Source: Bacteroidota bacterium
GTDB taxonomy: Bacteria > Bacteroidota > Bacteroidia > J057 > JADKCL01
DNA: 31,684 nt
Reading direction: 5' to 3'
Assembly: GCA_016718825.1 (NCBI GenBank)
Contig: JADKCL010000036.1
Location: forward strand, 1 to 31,684
The position numbers and the translations under genes are program-made. The notes beneath the pieces were generated by a model, which was not told where the DNA came from, made no database searches, and was given only the letters and a program-made list of their open reading frames with translations. Below are positions 17,901 through 26,870 of this stretch, piece after piece. The number at the start of each line of letters is the position of its first letter. Position 1 is the first letter of the stretch.

Positions 17901-18093
17901 GCTCGTGCAGCGCCCGGTTGATCAGCGTGTCGCTCACACCCTGCTGGGTCAGCCAGCCGCGCAGTAGGGTTAGCTCGAGGTTGTGATTGTTGAGGTCGGC
18001 TCTGTCGCCGAGGTAGTCGTAGCAAAGCCGTTCCCGGAACAGCGCGACGACGCGGGCTTGGGTTTGCTTTTCGATTTGGCCGACGGTGGTCAT
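14971..18093 (-). CDS. hsdR: Type I restriction enzyme HsdR, two frameshifts
   Basis: The motor and nuclease subunit of a type I restriction enzyme, about 1040 residues when joined. The first frame (start ATG 18093) covers 610 residues: a PD-(D/E)xK nuclease with Asp138 in RPDVVIY and Glu152/Lys154 in LELK, Walker A TQGSGKS at 281-287, the DEAD-type box DECH at 397-400, and motif III GFTGTP at 422-427. A one-base shift near 16268 moves from MLADWFNEPAE into EAISKVEQFEKEVKKK. The second frame holds the rest of the helicase (LLIVVDKLLTGFDAP, ICRVNRLDGDDKEYGYIIDY) and the helical C-terminus. A second shift near 15058 leads to DAKTQPAALINDILADQILE and the TGA at 14971. The ATG overlaps hsdS by 4 bases. 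It translocates DNA and cuts unmodified DNA at a distance. As written it would be truncated and inactive. Confidence 0.88.
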
Positions 18094-19394
18094 ACGAGGC
18101 GAATCCTTCCGGTCAGCAGTTCCTGCATCATGCCCTGCTTGAGTGCGCGGGTCTTGTCGCGACGGGCTTCGAGGGCGGCGATCTCGGCGTCCATGTCGGA
18201 GAGGACGGAGGCGATGGCGGTTTGTTCTGTTTTGTCCGAAGGGAGAGGAAATGAAAATCTTCCCATTTCGTCACGGTTGATCTTCGGCATTCCGCTACGA
18301 ACCGAGACGGATTCAGCATACTTTGTGAATCGGCGCCCCAAGATGACGGCCAACATAAAACCAGACACAACATCATTCGTCGGCTTAAGGGGATACATGT
18401 CTGCACTGCAAAGTCCGCTGGAGTCAGCAAGGAAAGCTTTTTGCAGGTACGGGTTGATCTTGCCGTAGACGATGTCCCCCGCTGAAAATAGGTACTTGCC
18501 GCTGATGGCCCCTTGCTCAGCAGCGGTTTGGCGAGCTATCAATTTTCCTGTACCGCTTTCTACATGAGCAGGCCCAACTAGCACCATTGACTTGTACGGT
18601 TCGATCTTTGGATCAGCTTGTCCCTGCGCTATCCGAACCGCTGTCAATAGTGGCCTAACTTCCCAATCCTCAGGAATCGCGCCAATTTCAGTTTTTTTGT
18701 AACTGTGCTTGGCACCAAACCCCGGTAGGCGGGTTTGGCCGGTGAGGAGTTGCTGCATGGCGGCCTGTTTGAGGTCGCGCTTCTTGGCGATGAACTGGTC
18801 GAGCTTGGCGAGCAGGGCATCCACATCCGACAGCGCGGCGGCGATGGCGCGTTGTTCGGGAAGTGGGGGCACTAAGACCTTGAGCTTCTTTAAATCTGTC
18901 TTGTTAATTTTCGGGTGACCACTGCCTGCAATAAGGTCACGCATACGAGCCTGACCGAAATTGGATGCCGTGAAGTGATACAGAAAGTCATACTGCACCT
19001 TCTTTGGATTTGATCGCACCACAATCATGTTGGGTGCGATTGTTGCTGCTCCGAGGTTTTCTGGCATTAGGAATGTCTCGCCGACGTTCGCACCAATGTT
19101 CGCAACCAATAATTCATTACCGAACAGATTTGACTTTTCGAGGAATTTATAGCTGTCCTTATCAACGTATTTCTGCGTGTCATGACCAAGCCCGAGACGT
19201 AAGTCATACAGCCGAACATAGAGGGCGAACTTCGGGACATCGAAAACACGAACATTATTTCGCAGTGACTCAAAACTCCCTGCTGCAACAAAGTCAGTCA
19301 TTTCACTGATTTCGGTCACTAATTCTCGGCACTCCCACTCCTGCGGAATCACCCCCGCCTCAGTCTGCTTGTATCCCGCCGGAACCGCGCTCAT
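18090..19394 (-). CDS. hsdS: Type I restriction specificity subunit HsdS
   Basis: An intact 434-residue specificity subunit that chooses the bipartite DNA target for both methylation and cutting. It has the usual pseudo-duplicated form. Each half begins with the proximal motif (YKQTEAGVIPQEW near residue 8; YKKTEIGAIPEDWEV near residue 232), followed by a target-recognition domain. Each half then ends in a conserved coiled coil (PLPEQRAIAAALSDVDALL with QAAMQQLLTGQTRLPGF; and TEQTAIASVLSDMDAEI with LKQGMMQELLTGRIRLV). The first recognition domain (about 25-165) and second (about 245-385) are dissimilar, so the site is asymmetric. The gene starts 52 bases after hsdM, and its stop overlaps the hsdR start as ATGA. 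Codon use is lower in GC within the recognition domains than in the coiled coils, as expected for swapped specificity modules. Confidence 0.92.
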   Translation of the reverse strand: MSAVPAGYKQTEAGVIPQEWECRELVTEISEMTDFVAAGSFESLRNNVRVFDVPKFALYVRLYDLRLGLGHDTQKYVDKDSYKFLEKSNLFGNELLVANIGANVGETFLMPENLGAATIAPNMIVVRSNPKKVQYDFLYHFTASNFGQARMRDLIAGSGHPKINKTDLKKLKVLVPPLPEQRAIAAALSDVDALLAKLDQFIAKKRDLKQAAMQQLLTGQTRLPGFGAKHSYKKTEIGAIPEDWEVRPLLTAVRIAQGQADPKIEPYKSMVLVGPAHVESGTGKLIARQTAAEQGAISGKYLFSAGDIVYGKINPYLQKAFLADSSGLCSADMYPLKPTNDVVSGFMLAVILGRRFTKYAESVSVRSGMPKINRDEMGRFSFPLPSDKTEQTAIASVLSDMDAEIAALEARRDKTRALKQGMMQELLTGRIRLV

Positions 19395-19446
19395 TGCAGG
19401 AGACTCCCACAGAAAGTCGGCGCTGGCAGGACGGCGTTGAGGTGCG

Positions 19447-21870
19447 TCACTGCCATACGAACCCCATCTTTTTCAGGTGCTCATCGACGCGGGCGGCGAG
19501 GGTCTCCACTTCTTCCGCCAGCCGGGGCAGCGGCGTGGCGTAGCGCTCAGTCAGTTGCCGGATGCGTCCGGTCAGGGCTTGGCTAACGCGATCCAGTTCG
19601 CCCTGTACTTGTGCCGCCAGCGTGGCGAGCCATTTGTCTTCCACCACCAGAGTCTTGATCTCGACCTCGGTGAGCTTGGCGTATTGGGCGGCCACCTGGG
19701 TGTCGAGCGCCTTCTGTGCGTCCTTTACCGCCTTGCCAGCGGCGGCTTCCTCTTCGATCAAGTCGGCGTAGGCGTCGAGCAGCTTGCGTTCCTCCAAGGC
19801 GTCCATGTCGCGCTTGATCTCGGTCTGCCGCGCCTTGACGCTGACCTTGGTGAGTTTGCCCTTGTCGTTCTTCGCTTCGGCCAGCAGTCCGTCCTCGCCA
19901 CCATGTTCCTCGTCCATCTCCTCCATCTGGCGGCTGATGGCGTCGCGCTCGGCTTCGCGTTGTTCGATGGTGGTCTGTTCAACGGCGAAATAGCGGGCGA
20001 CGATCAGCGCGGGCGGGATCAAGTCGGTGTTGGGCTTACCATCCTGTAGGGCCTGCCAGCCGTCGCTGGCGATCATCCAGGCATCGTCCTGCATGGTCTC
20101 AGCCCAGTAGTCCATCAGGTGCTGATAGACGCCGTAGGGGTCGATCAACGAGGCGATGGCATCATGACTACGAAATGTTTCCAGCAGGTTTTCCGAGAGC
20201 GTCTCGATCAGCAGCTTGGGACGATCGCCAATCCGGATACCGGTGAGCAGTGGGGTGTTGGCGGCCTTCCATGTGCCGAACAGCGTCGTTACCGTCTGGT
20301 TAAAGGCGGTGAATTCGGGGTGACCGAAGATGGCGGCCTTGACTTGACCCGCCTCGACCCTGGGTTGGCTATAACCGGGGCGCTCGGCGGCGTTGGTCAG
20401 CGGGCCAAACAGTTCGCGGCGCACGCTGGGGAAAACCTTCCAATAGGCGGCAAGGCCGTCGATGTCAGCATTGGGGATGCCGCCTTTGAGGTGGGCCTCG
20501 ATGTCCTGCACGTCTTCCGGGGAGGTCGAGTCGATGTAGCGCGGCAGGTTCAGATTGAAGTCATTGCCCTCAACCTCGGCCAGCGGCACCAGGCGCGAGT
20601 ACTTGGGCGTTTCCAGTTGACGGGTAAAGGTATCGACGATCTTGTGGATATCTTGCGCCCGCAGCCGGTTCTTGTTGCCATCCTTGATGAAGCCACGGCT
20701 TCCATCGATCATGAAGATGCCGCTGTTGCCAAAAGCGCGCCCGGCCGCACCTTCCTTGTCGAGAACGATGATGCAGGCGGGGATGCCGGTGCCGTAGAAC
20801 AGGTTGGCGGGCAGGCCGATGATGCCCTTGATATAGCCCTGTTTGACGATGCGGGTGCGAATAGCCGCTTCGGCCCCGCCGCGGAATAATACGCCATGCG
20901 GCAGAATCACTGCCGCCTTGCCGGTGCTCTTGAGGCTTTTGAGCATATGCAGCAGGAAGGCGTAGTCGCCATTCTTCGCCGGGGGTGTTCCATACTCAAA
21001 GCGGTTATACAGATCATTGGCTGGATCAAATCCGGTCGTCCATGATTTGACCGAGAAAGGTGGATTGGCGACTACGTAATCGAAGGTCTTGAGGCTGCCG
21101 TCGGCGTTCTTGTAGTGCGGGTGTGCGAGCGCGTTGTCCTGCCAGATTTCCGCCGTAGGGCAATCGTGCAGCACCATGTTCATCCGCGCCAGCGCCGAGG
21201 TGGCGTTGTCCATCTCCTGCCCGTACAGCGCGAGGTCGAGCCCGGTTCGGCTCTTGGCTTCGTCGTGCGCTTTCAGCAACAGCGAGCCGGAGCCGCAGGT
21301 CGGGTCATAAATGCTCTGCGCGGCATGGCTGGCTTTGCCGAGGTCAATGACCATGGCCATAATGCGTGAGACTTCCGCCGGGGTGTAGAATTGCCCCTTG
21401 CTCTTGCCCGATTCAGTGGCGAAGTGGCGCATCAGGTATTCGTAGGCATCGCCCAGCAGATCGTCGCCCTCAGCCCGGTTGCGACCGAAATCCAGCCCCT
21501 CGAAGATGGCGACCAGCTTGGTGAGACGATCGACCATGGCCTGCGCCTTGCCAAGCTTTTCCTCATCGTTGAAGTCGGCGACGTTGATCGCGCCCTTAAG
21601 GCTGTCGTTGGTGTCGGCCAGCTTGCCGATAATCTTGTTGATCTTGTCGCCGATCTCCTTGTCACCTTTAGCCGCCACCATATCGGCAAAACCGCCGCCT
21701 GCGGGCACGTTGATCAGGGCGTTGGGGTCACCGGCGTATTTGTCGGAGACGTATTTGACGAACAGCAGGACGAGGACGTAATCCTTGTATTGACTGGCAT
21801 CCATACCGCCGCGCAGTTCGTCGCAGGATTGCCAGAGGGAGGAATAGAGTTCGGACTTCTTAAGAGCCAT
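19447..21870 (-). CDS. hsdM: Type I DNA adenine methyltransferase HsdM
   Basis: An intact 807-residue modification subunit. The N-terminal helical domain (MALKKSELYSSLWQSCDELR, about residues 1-150) is followed by QFYTP at 160-164, the SAM-binding motif I DPTCGSGSLLL at 189-199, and the catalytic NPPF at 269-272, typical of N6-adenine methyltransferases. The C-terminal third (about 480-807) is long, charged and predicted to be helical or coiled coil (IKRDMDALEERKLLDAYADL). This makes the protein larger than EcoKI-type HsdM (about 530 residues) but like the long HsdM of many proteobacterial loci. It is the first gene of the operon. I see no strong ribosome binding site before the ATG, and only a weak possible -10 (TATAAC on the - strand near 21930). 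Confidence 0.93.
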   Translation of the reverse strand: MALKKSELYSSLWQSCDELRGGMDASQYKDYVLVLLFVKYVSDKYAGDPNALINVPAGGGFADMVAAKGDKEIGDKINKIIGKLADTNDSLKGAINVADFNDEEKLGKAQAMVDRLTKLVAIFEGLDFGRNRAEGDDLLGDAYEYLMRHFATESGKSKGQFYTPAEVSRIMAMVIDLGKASHAAQSIYDPTCGSGSLLLKAHDEAKSRTGLDLALYGQEMDNATSALARMNMVLHDCPTAEIWQDNALAHPHYKNADGSLKTFDYVVANPPFSVKSWTTGFDPANDLYNRFEYGTPPAKNGDYAFLLHMLKSLKSTGKAAVILPHGVLFRGGAEAAIRTRIVKQGYIKGIIGLPANLFYGTGIPACIIVLDKEGAAGRAFGNSGIFMIDGSRGFIKDGNKNRLRAQDIHKIVDTFTRQLETPKYSRLVPLAEVEGNDFNLNLPRYIDSTSPEDVQDIEAHLKGGIPNADIDGLAAYWKVFPSVRRELFGPLTNAAERPGYSQPRVEAGQVKAAIFGHPEFTAFNQTVTTLFGTWKAANTPLLTGIRIGDRPKLLIETLSENLLETFRSHDAIASLIDPYGVYQHLMDYWAETMQDDAWMIASDGWQALQDGKPNTDLIPPALIVARYFAVEQTTIEQREAERDAISRQMEEMDEEHGGEDGLLAEAKNDKGKLTKVSVKARQTEIKRDMDALEERKLLDAYADLIEEEAAAGKAVKDAQKALDTQVAAQYAKLTEVEIKTLVVEDKWLATLAAQVQGELDRVSQALTGRIRQLTERYATPLPRLAEEVETLAARVDEHLKKMGFVWQ

Positions 21871-21999
21871 GGGGTTTAGTGTGGGTTGGAGACGGGTACT
21901 GGAAGTGGGTTACTCTACAGCATGGACGGTTATAAGACAAAGAGATTGAATCACCTTGTCATGATGGTTCCCACGTTCCCAATTTGAGTAAAGCAGGGC

Positions 22000-22169
22000 T
22001 CAGATCTTCATACCCAGCTGTTTCTCCACCCGCACGGCGCGGTATGTTGTAGCACGGGTTTAACGGCAACCTCGGCATTTTCGACGCTGCGTGCACCTTC
22101 AGCTACCGCGTTGGCCATAATTTCGATATGACCATACATGCTGTAGTACAAGACAAGAATTTTTGCCAT
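22000..22169 (-). pseudogene. wrbA: 5' stump of a WrbA-like quinone oxidoreductase gene
   Basis: AGGAG seven bases upstream and the ATG at 22169 give MAKILVLYYSMYGHIEIMAN, then AVAEGARSVENAEVAVK. This is the flavodoxin-like start of WrbA, where the SxxGH loop binds the FMN phosphate. After a one-base shift near 22065 the frame recovers as YRAVRVEKQLGMK and stops at 22000. WrbA is about 200 residues; only about 55 remain, and the rest is missing where the hsd operon begins. It is therefore a gene truncated at the boundary of the restriction island. Confidence 0.75.
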
Positions 22170-22243
22170 GGCATACTCCTGATTGATGGGGTTGTGAACT
22201 AAAACTTTGCTAAAGATTGAATAGTACTCGTTCTAATTAGTGC

Positions 22244-23418
22244 AGTGTCTCTCAAATGTGCATACTTTTAGACTGTGGCCTGTGACTGCGTCATGGCGTT
22301 ACGGGCACGCTGAATTTTTCGCAAAATTTCTTCACCTCTGGCATTCCAAACATAACGTTTTGGATTTTGATTGCGGTCAGCCAAATAGGTGAGAATTTTA
22401 TCGGCCAATTCCTTGATCGAAGCAAAGCTGCCACTGACGATCTGGTCAGTCAGATCGCGGAAAAACGCTCGACCAGGTTAAGCCATGAGGACGAAGTTGG
22501 CGTGAAGTGCATGTGGAATCTGGGATGCTTGGCCAGCCATGCTTTTACCTCGGGATACTTGTGGGTTGCGTAATTGTCGGCGATCAGATGAATATCCAAA
22601 TCTTTTGGTGTTTCCCGCTCGATTTTCTTGAGGAACGCCAGCCATTCCTGATGCCGGTGTTGTTTGGCGATGGTTGTGATCAGTTTACCTTCCAGATAGT
22701 TTAGCGCAGCAAACAAAGTCAAAGTGCCATGGCGAATATAATCGTGCGTTGTGGTCTTGATATGTCCGATGCCCAGCGGCAATCCCGGCTGGGTACGCTC
22801 CAGCGCCTGACATTGTGATTTCTCGTCGCAGCACAGCACCAGCGCTTTTTCCGGTGGATTGAGATACAGGCCGATGACATCCCAGAATTTTTCCTGGAAA
22901 TGCGCATCGTTCGACAGCTTGAAGGTTCGGGTCAGGTGCGGCTTGATGTCGTTTGCAGCCCGCAGCGTTGCACGCTGGCCGTCGAAATGCCTGCCGCTTG
23001 CGCCATAGTGCGGCAACTCCAGCGTCCCAGGTTGGCGGGCGGGCGCGTTACTGTCTCCAGCACTTTCTTGACCGCCGTGTCGGGCAACGAAGGCTTGCGG
23101 CCACGCCCAGGTGCGTCCGTGAGACCGGCCAACCGTTCCTTGACGAAGCGCTGATACCAGTGACTCACCGTCACACGTGTCACTCCGGCTTTCGCACCGA
23201 TTGCTTCCCTGTGTATGCCCCTCAGCCGCCAGCAAAATGATTTGTGCGCGTTGCCGATCCCTTACTGACACGGTGCTGGCGCGTAACCGCCTGTTCAGCT
23301 CTCGTTTTTCTTCTCCCGTAAGTGCAATCCTAGTCTTTGCCATAATTCGCTCCCCAAAACAGTTCGTACTTCGAGTATAAGCAAATTCAAAACAATGTAA
23401 AGTCATTTGGAAGACACT
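22244..23418 (-). mobile_element. IS630-family element
   Basis: About 1175 bases bounded by imperfect inverted repeats: AGTGTCTCTCAAATG at 22244 and, inward on the - strand from 23418, AGTGTCTTCCAAATG. The size, single transposase gene and terminal sequence fit IS630. The exact ends and the expected TA duplication are not certain: the left flank reads GTGC and the right flank ACAT. Confidence 0.8.
22268..23343 (-). pseudogene. IS630-family transposase, frameshifted
   Basis: Starts at ATG 23343 (MAKTRIALTGEEKRELNRRL) with a helix-turn-helix N-terminus. A shift near 23215 leads to VTVSHWYQRFVKERLAGLTD and GRGRKPSLPD; a return shift near 22970 leads to DIKPHLTRTFKLSND. Catalytic blocks are VLCCDEKSQCQALERTQPG, IHLIADNYATHK and SSSWLNLVERF, which carry the DDE residues; the DEK and NYxTH motifs are typical of IS630/Tc1-mariner enzymes. 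A third shift near 22455 gives GSFASIKELADKILTYLADR and a TAA at 22268. The repaired protein would be about 358 residues, normal for the family. Confidence 0.85.
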
Positions 23419-23482
23419 ACATTAGCTAGTATTAATATTCATGAAAATAAAATCAGAAAGTGTTATTTTAAACCTTCTGTAT

Positions 23483-25828
23483 TTACTCCAACTTGGTAGT
23501 ATGCAACCGTAATGCATTGCCGATCACGCTGACTGAAGATAGCGCCATCGCAGCCGCAGCAAAAATCGGTGACAGCAAGATGCCGAAAAACGGATACAGC
23601 ACTCCGGCTGCGATCGGTATGCCAGCTGCATTGTAGATAAAGGCGAAGAACAGATTTTGGCGGATGTTACGCATGGTTGCTTCGGATAGGCGCCGTGCCC
23701 GGACGATACCCAGCAGATCGCCGCGCAGCGAGGTTACGCCCGCGCTTTCAATCGCAACATCGGTGCCCGTACCCATGGCAATGCCAACATCGGCGGTGGC
23801 CAAAGCCGGAGCATCGTTGACACCATCACCCGCCATTGCGACTACTCGCCCTTGTTCGCGCAATCGCGTTACGATTGCCGCTTTCTGATCGGGTAACACT
23901 TCCGCTTCCACTTCGTTGATACCTAGTTGCCGAGCGACTGCTTCAGCCGTAATGCGATTGTCACCGGTCAGCATGACGATGCGGATGCCGTCGGCGTGCA
24001 GAGCATCAATAGCGGCGGGTGTCGATTCCTTCACCGGATCGGCGATAGCGACAATACCGGCAGTTGCTCCATCGACTGCTACGAAGATCACTGTCGCCCC
24101 ATTCTGACGCAGTTCATCTGCTTGCGTTTCCAATACCCGGGTATCAATATTCAGTTCTGCGAGAAATTTGGTATTACCCAGGATAATTCGGTGACCATCG
24201 ACATTCCCGAGTACGCCTTTGCCAGTCGGCGAATCAAAGTCGGTTGCCTTGGCCAGCACAATCGAGCGCTCCTTGCCTGCAGCTACGATGGCAGCAGCCA
24301 AGGGATGCTCACTTCCTTGTTCCAGGCTAGCTGCAAGGCGTAGCAGCTCGTTTTCGTCGATATTGCCAGCAACACGAATTGCCGTGACCCTGGGTCTGCC
24401 TTCAGTTAGCGTACCGGTCTTGTCAATCACGATAGTATCGATCTTTTCCATGCGTTCCAATGCTTCGGCGTTCTTGATCAGGACACCTTCGGTCGCGCCC
24501 CGTCCCACACCCATCATGATCGACATCGGCGTCGCCAAACCCAACGCGCACGGACAGGCGATGATCAGCACGCTGACGGCGGCAATCAGCGCATATCCCA
24601 TAGCGGGTGGAGGCCCCCAGATCGACCAGGCGGCAAAAGCAAGTATGGCGATCAGAATGACTGCCGGAACGAACCAGCCAGCAACGATGTCAGTCAGCCG
24701 CTGGATCGGTGCACGAGAGCGCTGCGCTTGCGATACCATGCGAACGATCTGCGCCAGCATCGTGTCACGCCCAACTCTCTCCGCGCGCATCACGAAACTG
24801 CCTTGACCGTTGATGGTGCCGCCGATCACTTTGTCGGCGGGTTGCTTGCGAACCGGCATGGATTCGCCGGTTACCATCGACTCGTCAATGTTTGAGCTAC
24901 CCTCGATCACTTTGCCGTCGACGGGTACTCGGTCGCCGGGGCGAACTCTCAGGCGGTTGCCTGCTACCACCTGATCCAGGCCAATTTCCTCTTCCATATC
25001 GGCATCGTCAAGACGGCGGGCGGTAGTTGGCGACAAATTGAGCAAGGCTTTGATCGCACCGGAAGTACGTTCGCGCGCTCGCAATTCCAGCACTTGGCCC
25101 AATAACACCAGCACGGTGATAACCGCCGCAGCCTCGAAATAAACTGCGACCGACCCATCACTACTGCGGAAAGCATCGGGAAAGAGATCAGGCGCAACGG
25201 TGGCAACGATGCTATAGATCCATGCCACACCGGTACCCATCGCAATGAGCGTGAACATATTCAGCGCGCGGTTCATGATCGATTGCCACCCGCGTACGAA
25301 GAATGGCCATCCTGCCCATAATACGACTGGTGTCGCCAACGACAATTGCACCCAATTAGAAGTTTGTATAGACATGAGGTGCAGTCCAATTAGATGGCCG
25401 CCCATCTCCAGAATAAAGACTGGCGCAGTCAATATGAGGCCAATCCAGAAGCGACGAGTCATATCGGCGAGTTCCGGACTGGGCGCATCGTCGAGCGACA
25501 CTTCTGCCGGTTCCAATGCCATGCCGCAGATCGGACAATTTCCCGGTCCGACTTGCCGGATTTGTGGATGCATCGGACAAGTATAGCTAGTGTCGGATGC
25601 GGATTCCTCGATTGGGGTCTTGCCCGCTAGATAAATATCGGGTTTGGCCACGAATTTATCGTGACAGTGGGCAGAGCAGAAATAGTAAGTTTGTTCATCA
25701 TGCTCAGCACGACACTTCGCTGTATGTGAATCGACCGGCATGCCGCAAACGGGATCGGTCGCTATAGCACGGTGATTCGTGTGATGATCGTGGTTATGCT
25801 GTACATGCTCGTGAAGTTCGTGAGTCAT
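23483..25828 (-). CDS. copA: Copper/silver P1B-type ATPase with YHS and HMBD domains
   Basis: An intact 781-residue copper-exporting ATPase of the inner membrane. It opens with a His-rich tail (HEHVQHNHDHHTNH), then a YHS domain (DPVCGMPVD to YYFCSAHCHDKF) and a heavy-metal-binding domain (YTCPMHPQIRQVGPGNCPIC) in place of the usual GMTCxxC domain. Eight membrane helices are expected. Numbered from the ATG, key motifs are VTGES at about 319, the transport motif CPC at 425-427, DKTGT at 469-473, SEHPLA at 506-511 and GDGVND at 667-672; the last helix has ALSSVSVIGNALRL. CPC with N and MxxSS in the last helices indicates Cu+ or Ag+. I chose the ATG at 25828 because AAGGA lies nine bases upstream; an in-frame TTG three codons earlier is less likely. 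No CueR-type operator was evident. Confidence 0.92.
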   Translation of the reverse strand: MTHELHEHVQHNHDHHTNHRAIATDPVCGMPVDSHTAKCRAEHDEQTYYFCSAHCHDKFVAKPDIYLAGKTPIEESASDTSYTCPMHPQIRQVGPGNCPICGMALEPAEVSLDDAPSPELADMTRRFWIGLILTAPVFILEMGGHLIGLHLMSIQTSNWVQLSLATPVVLWAGWPFFVRGWQSIMNRALNMFTLIAMGTGVAWIYSIVATVAPDLFPDAFRSSDGSVAVYFEAAAVITVLVLLGQVLELRARERTSGAIKALLNLSPTTARRLDDADMEEEIGLDQVVAGNRLRVRPGDRVPVDGKVIEGSSNIDESMVTGESMPVRKQPADKVIGGTINGQGSFVMRAERVGRDTMLAQIVRMVSQAQRSRAPIQRLTDIVAGWFVPAVILIAILAFAAWSIWGPPPAMGYALIAAVSVLIIACPCALGLATPMSIMMGVGRGATEGVLIKNAEALERMEKIDTIVIDKTGTLTEGRPRVTAIRVAGNIDENELLRLAASLEQGSEHPLAAAIVAAGKERSIVLAKATDFDSPTGKGVLGNVDGHRIILGNTKFLAELNIDTRVLETQADELRQNGATVIFVAVDGATAGIVAIADPVKESTPAAIDALHADGIRIVMLTGDNRITAEAVARQLGINEVEAEVLPDQKAAIVTRLREQGRVVAMAGDGVNDAPALATADVGIAMGTGTDVAIESAGVTSLRGDLLGIVRARRLSEATMRNIRQNLFFAFIYNAAGIPIAAGVLYPFFGILLSPIFAAAAMALSSVSVIGNALRLHTTKLE

Positions 25829-26189
25829 AACTTGCAATCCTTATAGAGCAGGCGTTTTTGCGTTTCGGTACTTTTGCAGCTGATCATATCTTGGTGCTGA
25901 TAGCTAGTCGAAAGCTCAAACCATTAGTTTTAACTATAGGAAATATAAATACTTTTTTCCTAAAAAAATAGGTATCCAGAACTAAATAGGTTGTCAAACT
26001 GTTAAATCCGATGTACCTGAATACTTTATTAAGAAAAATGAATTATTCTAAATGATGAAATTTTATAAGTATTTAGTATGAAGCGCTTGCATAATATAGT
26101 TTTTCCGTTGAAAAAAACCTTTCAGGAACGATTAAATGCGATTCTCTTCTTGTCTGTCTTACTGATATAGCGCTTGAAACTGATCCAAT
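25829..26189. other. Divergent intergenic region
   Basis: An AT-rich region between the copper ATPase (- strand) and the SRPBCC gene (+ strand), so it must hold both promoters. Weak + strand candidates include TTGCAT near 26088 and TTGAAA at 26174-26179. I could not identify a MerR-type spaced palindrome for copper control, and no small gene is recognised. Confidence 0.4.
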
Positions 26190-26212
26190 ATTGGTTTAAC
26201 GTTTAAACCAAT
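26190..26212. promoter_or_regulatory. Perfect 23-base palindrome, candidate operator
   Basis: ATTGGTTTAA (26190-26199) and its exact complement TTAAACCAAT (26203-26212) flank CGT. The palindrome lies 53 bases before the ATG of the SRPBCC gene and just downstream of a TTGAAA hexamer (26174-26179), where it would cover a -10 region. The ten-base arms with a three-base centre suit a dimeric repressor such as TetR or a LuxR-type regulator. No T-tract follows, so a terminator is unlikely. Confidence 0.55.
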
Positions 26213-26265
26213 TGCCAATCAATAAGCTGGATTGGGCATCCACTAGTCAAAAGAGGCTAAGCAAT

Positions 26266-26778
26266 ATGTTTAATTTAGGTTCCATGCTCAATTTAGGCTC
26301 CACTGAGCCGGTCTTAGGCAAGGCGCATATAATAGTAGAATGCCCAGCCAGTGAGATTTTCCAGTATCTCGGAGAAGGTTTATTCGAAAATTACCCCAAA
26401 TGGTCGCCAGAAGTTAAAGAACTAGAACAAATCACACCTGGGCCGGTGAAGCTGGGAACTGAAGGGCGGCAAGTGCGTGTTGATCAGGGGCGTCGAACAG
26501 AATCTAAGTTTAAAATCTCTACTTATGAACCCGGTGTACGCCTAACGCTCGTTGGAGTATCCGATCCTTATCGCTGTACGTATGAATTACAGGCAATCAA
26601 TCCTGAAAACTCTACCAAATTGACATTTTCTTTTGAGCTGCTTGAAATTCTGGCAATCATGCGACCTTTCGAAGGGTTAGTCCGAGTCGCCATAAAGGAT
26701 GGTGCTGAGCGAACGGTTCAGAATATCAAACGTTTGGTCGAAGCAGAAAAATCCAAGAAAGTCTCAATTAGTCAATAA
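26266..26778 (+). CDS. SRPBCC (START/Bet v1-like) family protein
   Basis: A 170-residue protein from the ATG at 26266, chosen because AGAGG lies nine bases upstream. The earlier in-frame ATG at 26212 sits on the palindrome and lacks such a site. The fold is suggested by AHIIVECPASEIFQYL (first strand and helix), WSPEVKELEQIT, RVRLTLVGVSDPYRCTYEL-like central strands and the long C-terminal helix (VRVAIKDGAERTVQNIKRLV). SRPBCC proteins bind hydrophobic ligands or act as polyketide cyclases or aromatases. An odd short repeat, NLGSMLNLGS, starts the protein. The O-methyltransferase gene follows on the same strand after 92 bases, so both may act on one small hydrophobic molecule. No substrate can be named. 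Confidence 0.7.
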   Translation: MFNLGSMLNLGSTEPVLGKAHIIVECPASEIFQYLGEGLFENYPKWSPEVKELEQITPGPVKLGTEGRQVRVDQGRRTESKFKISTYEPGVRLTLVGVSDPYRCTYELQAINPENSTKLTFSFELLEILAIMRPFEGLVRVAIKDGAERTVQNIKRLVEAEKSKKVSISQ

Positions 26779-26870
26779 TCACTTTAAATCATGCGGCATA
26801 GCATCTAAGTATTTAATAATAATCACTTGATATGGGCGTTTTTAGCCCAGCTAAAGTTAAAGGAGGACTG

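Noticed and set aside
25829..25837. TTG at 25837 as the start of the copper ATPase
   Set aside because: The ATG three codons later has a better-spaced AAGGA and is a stronger start.
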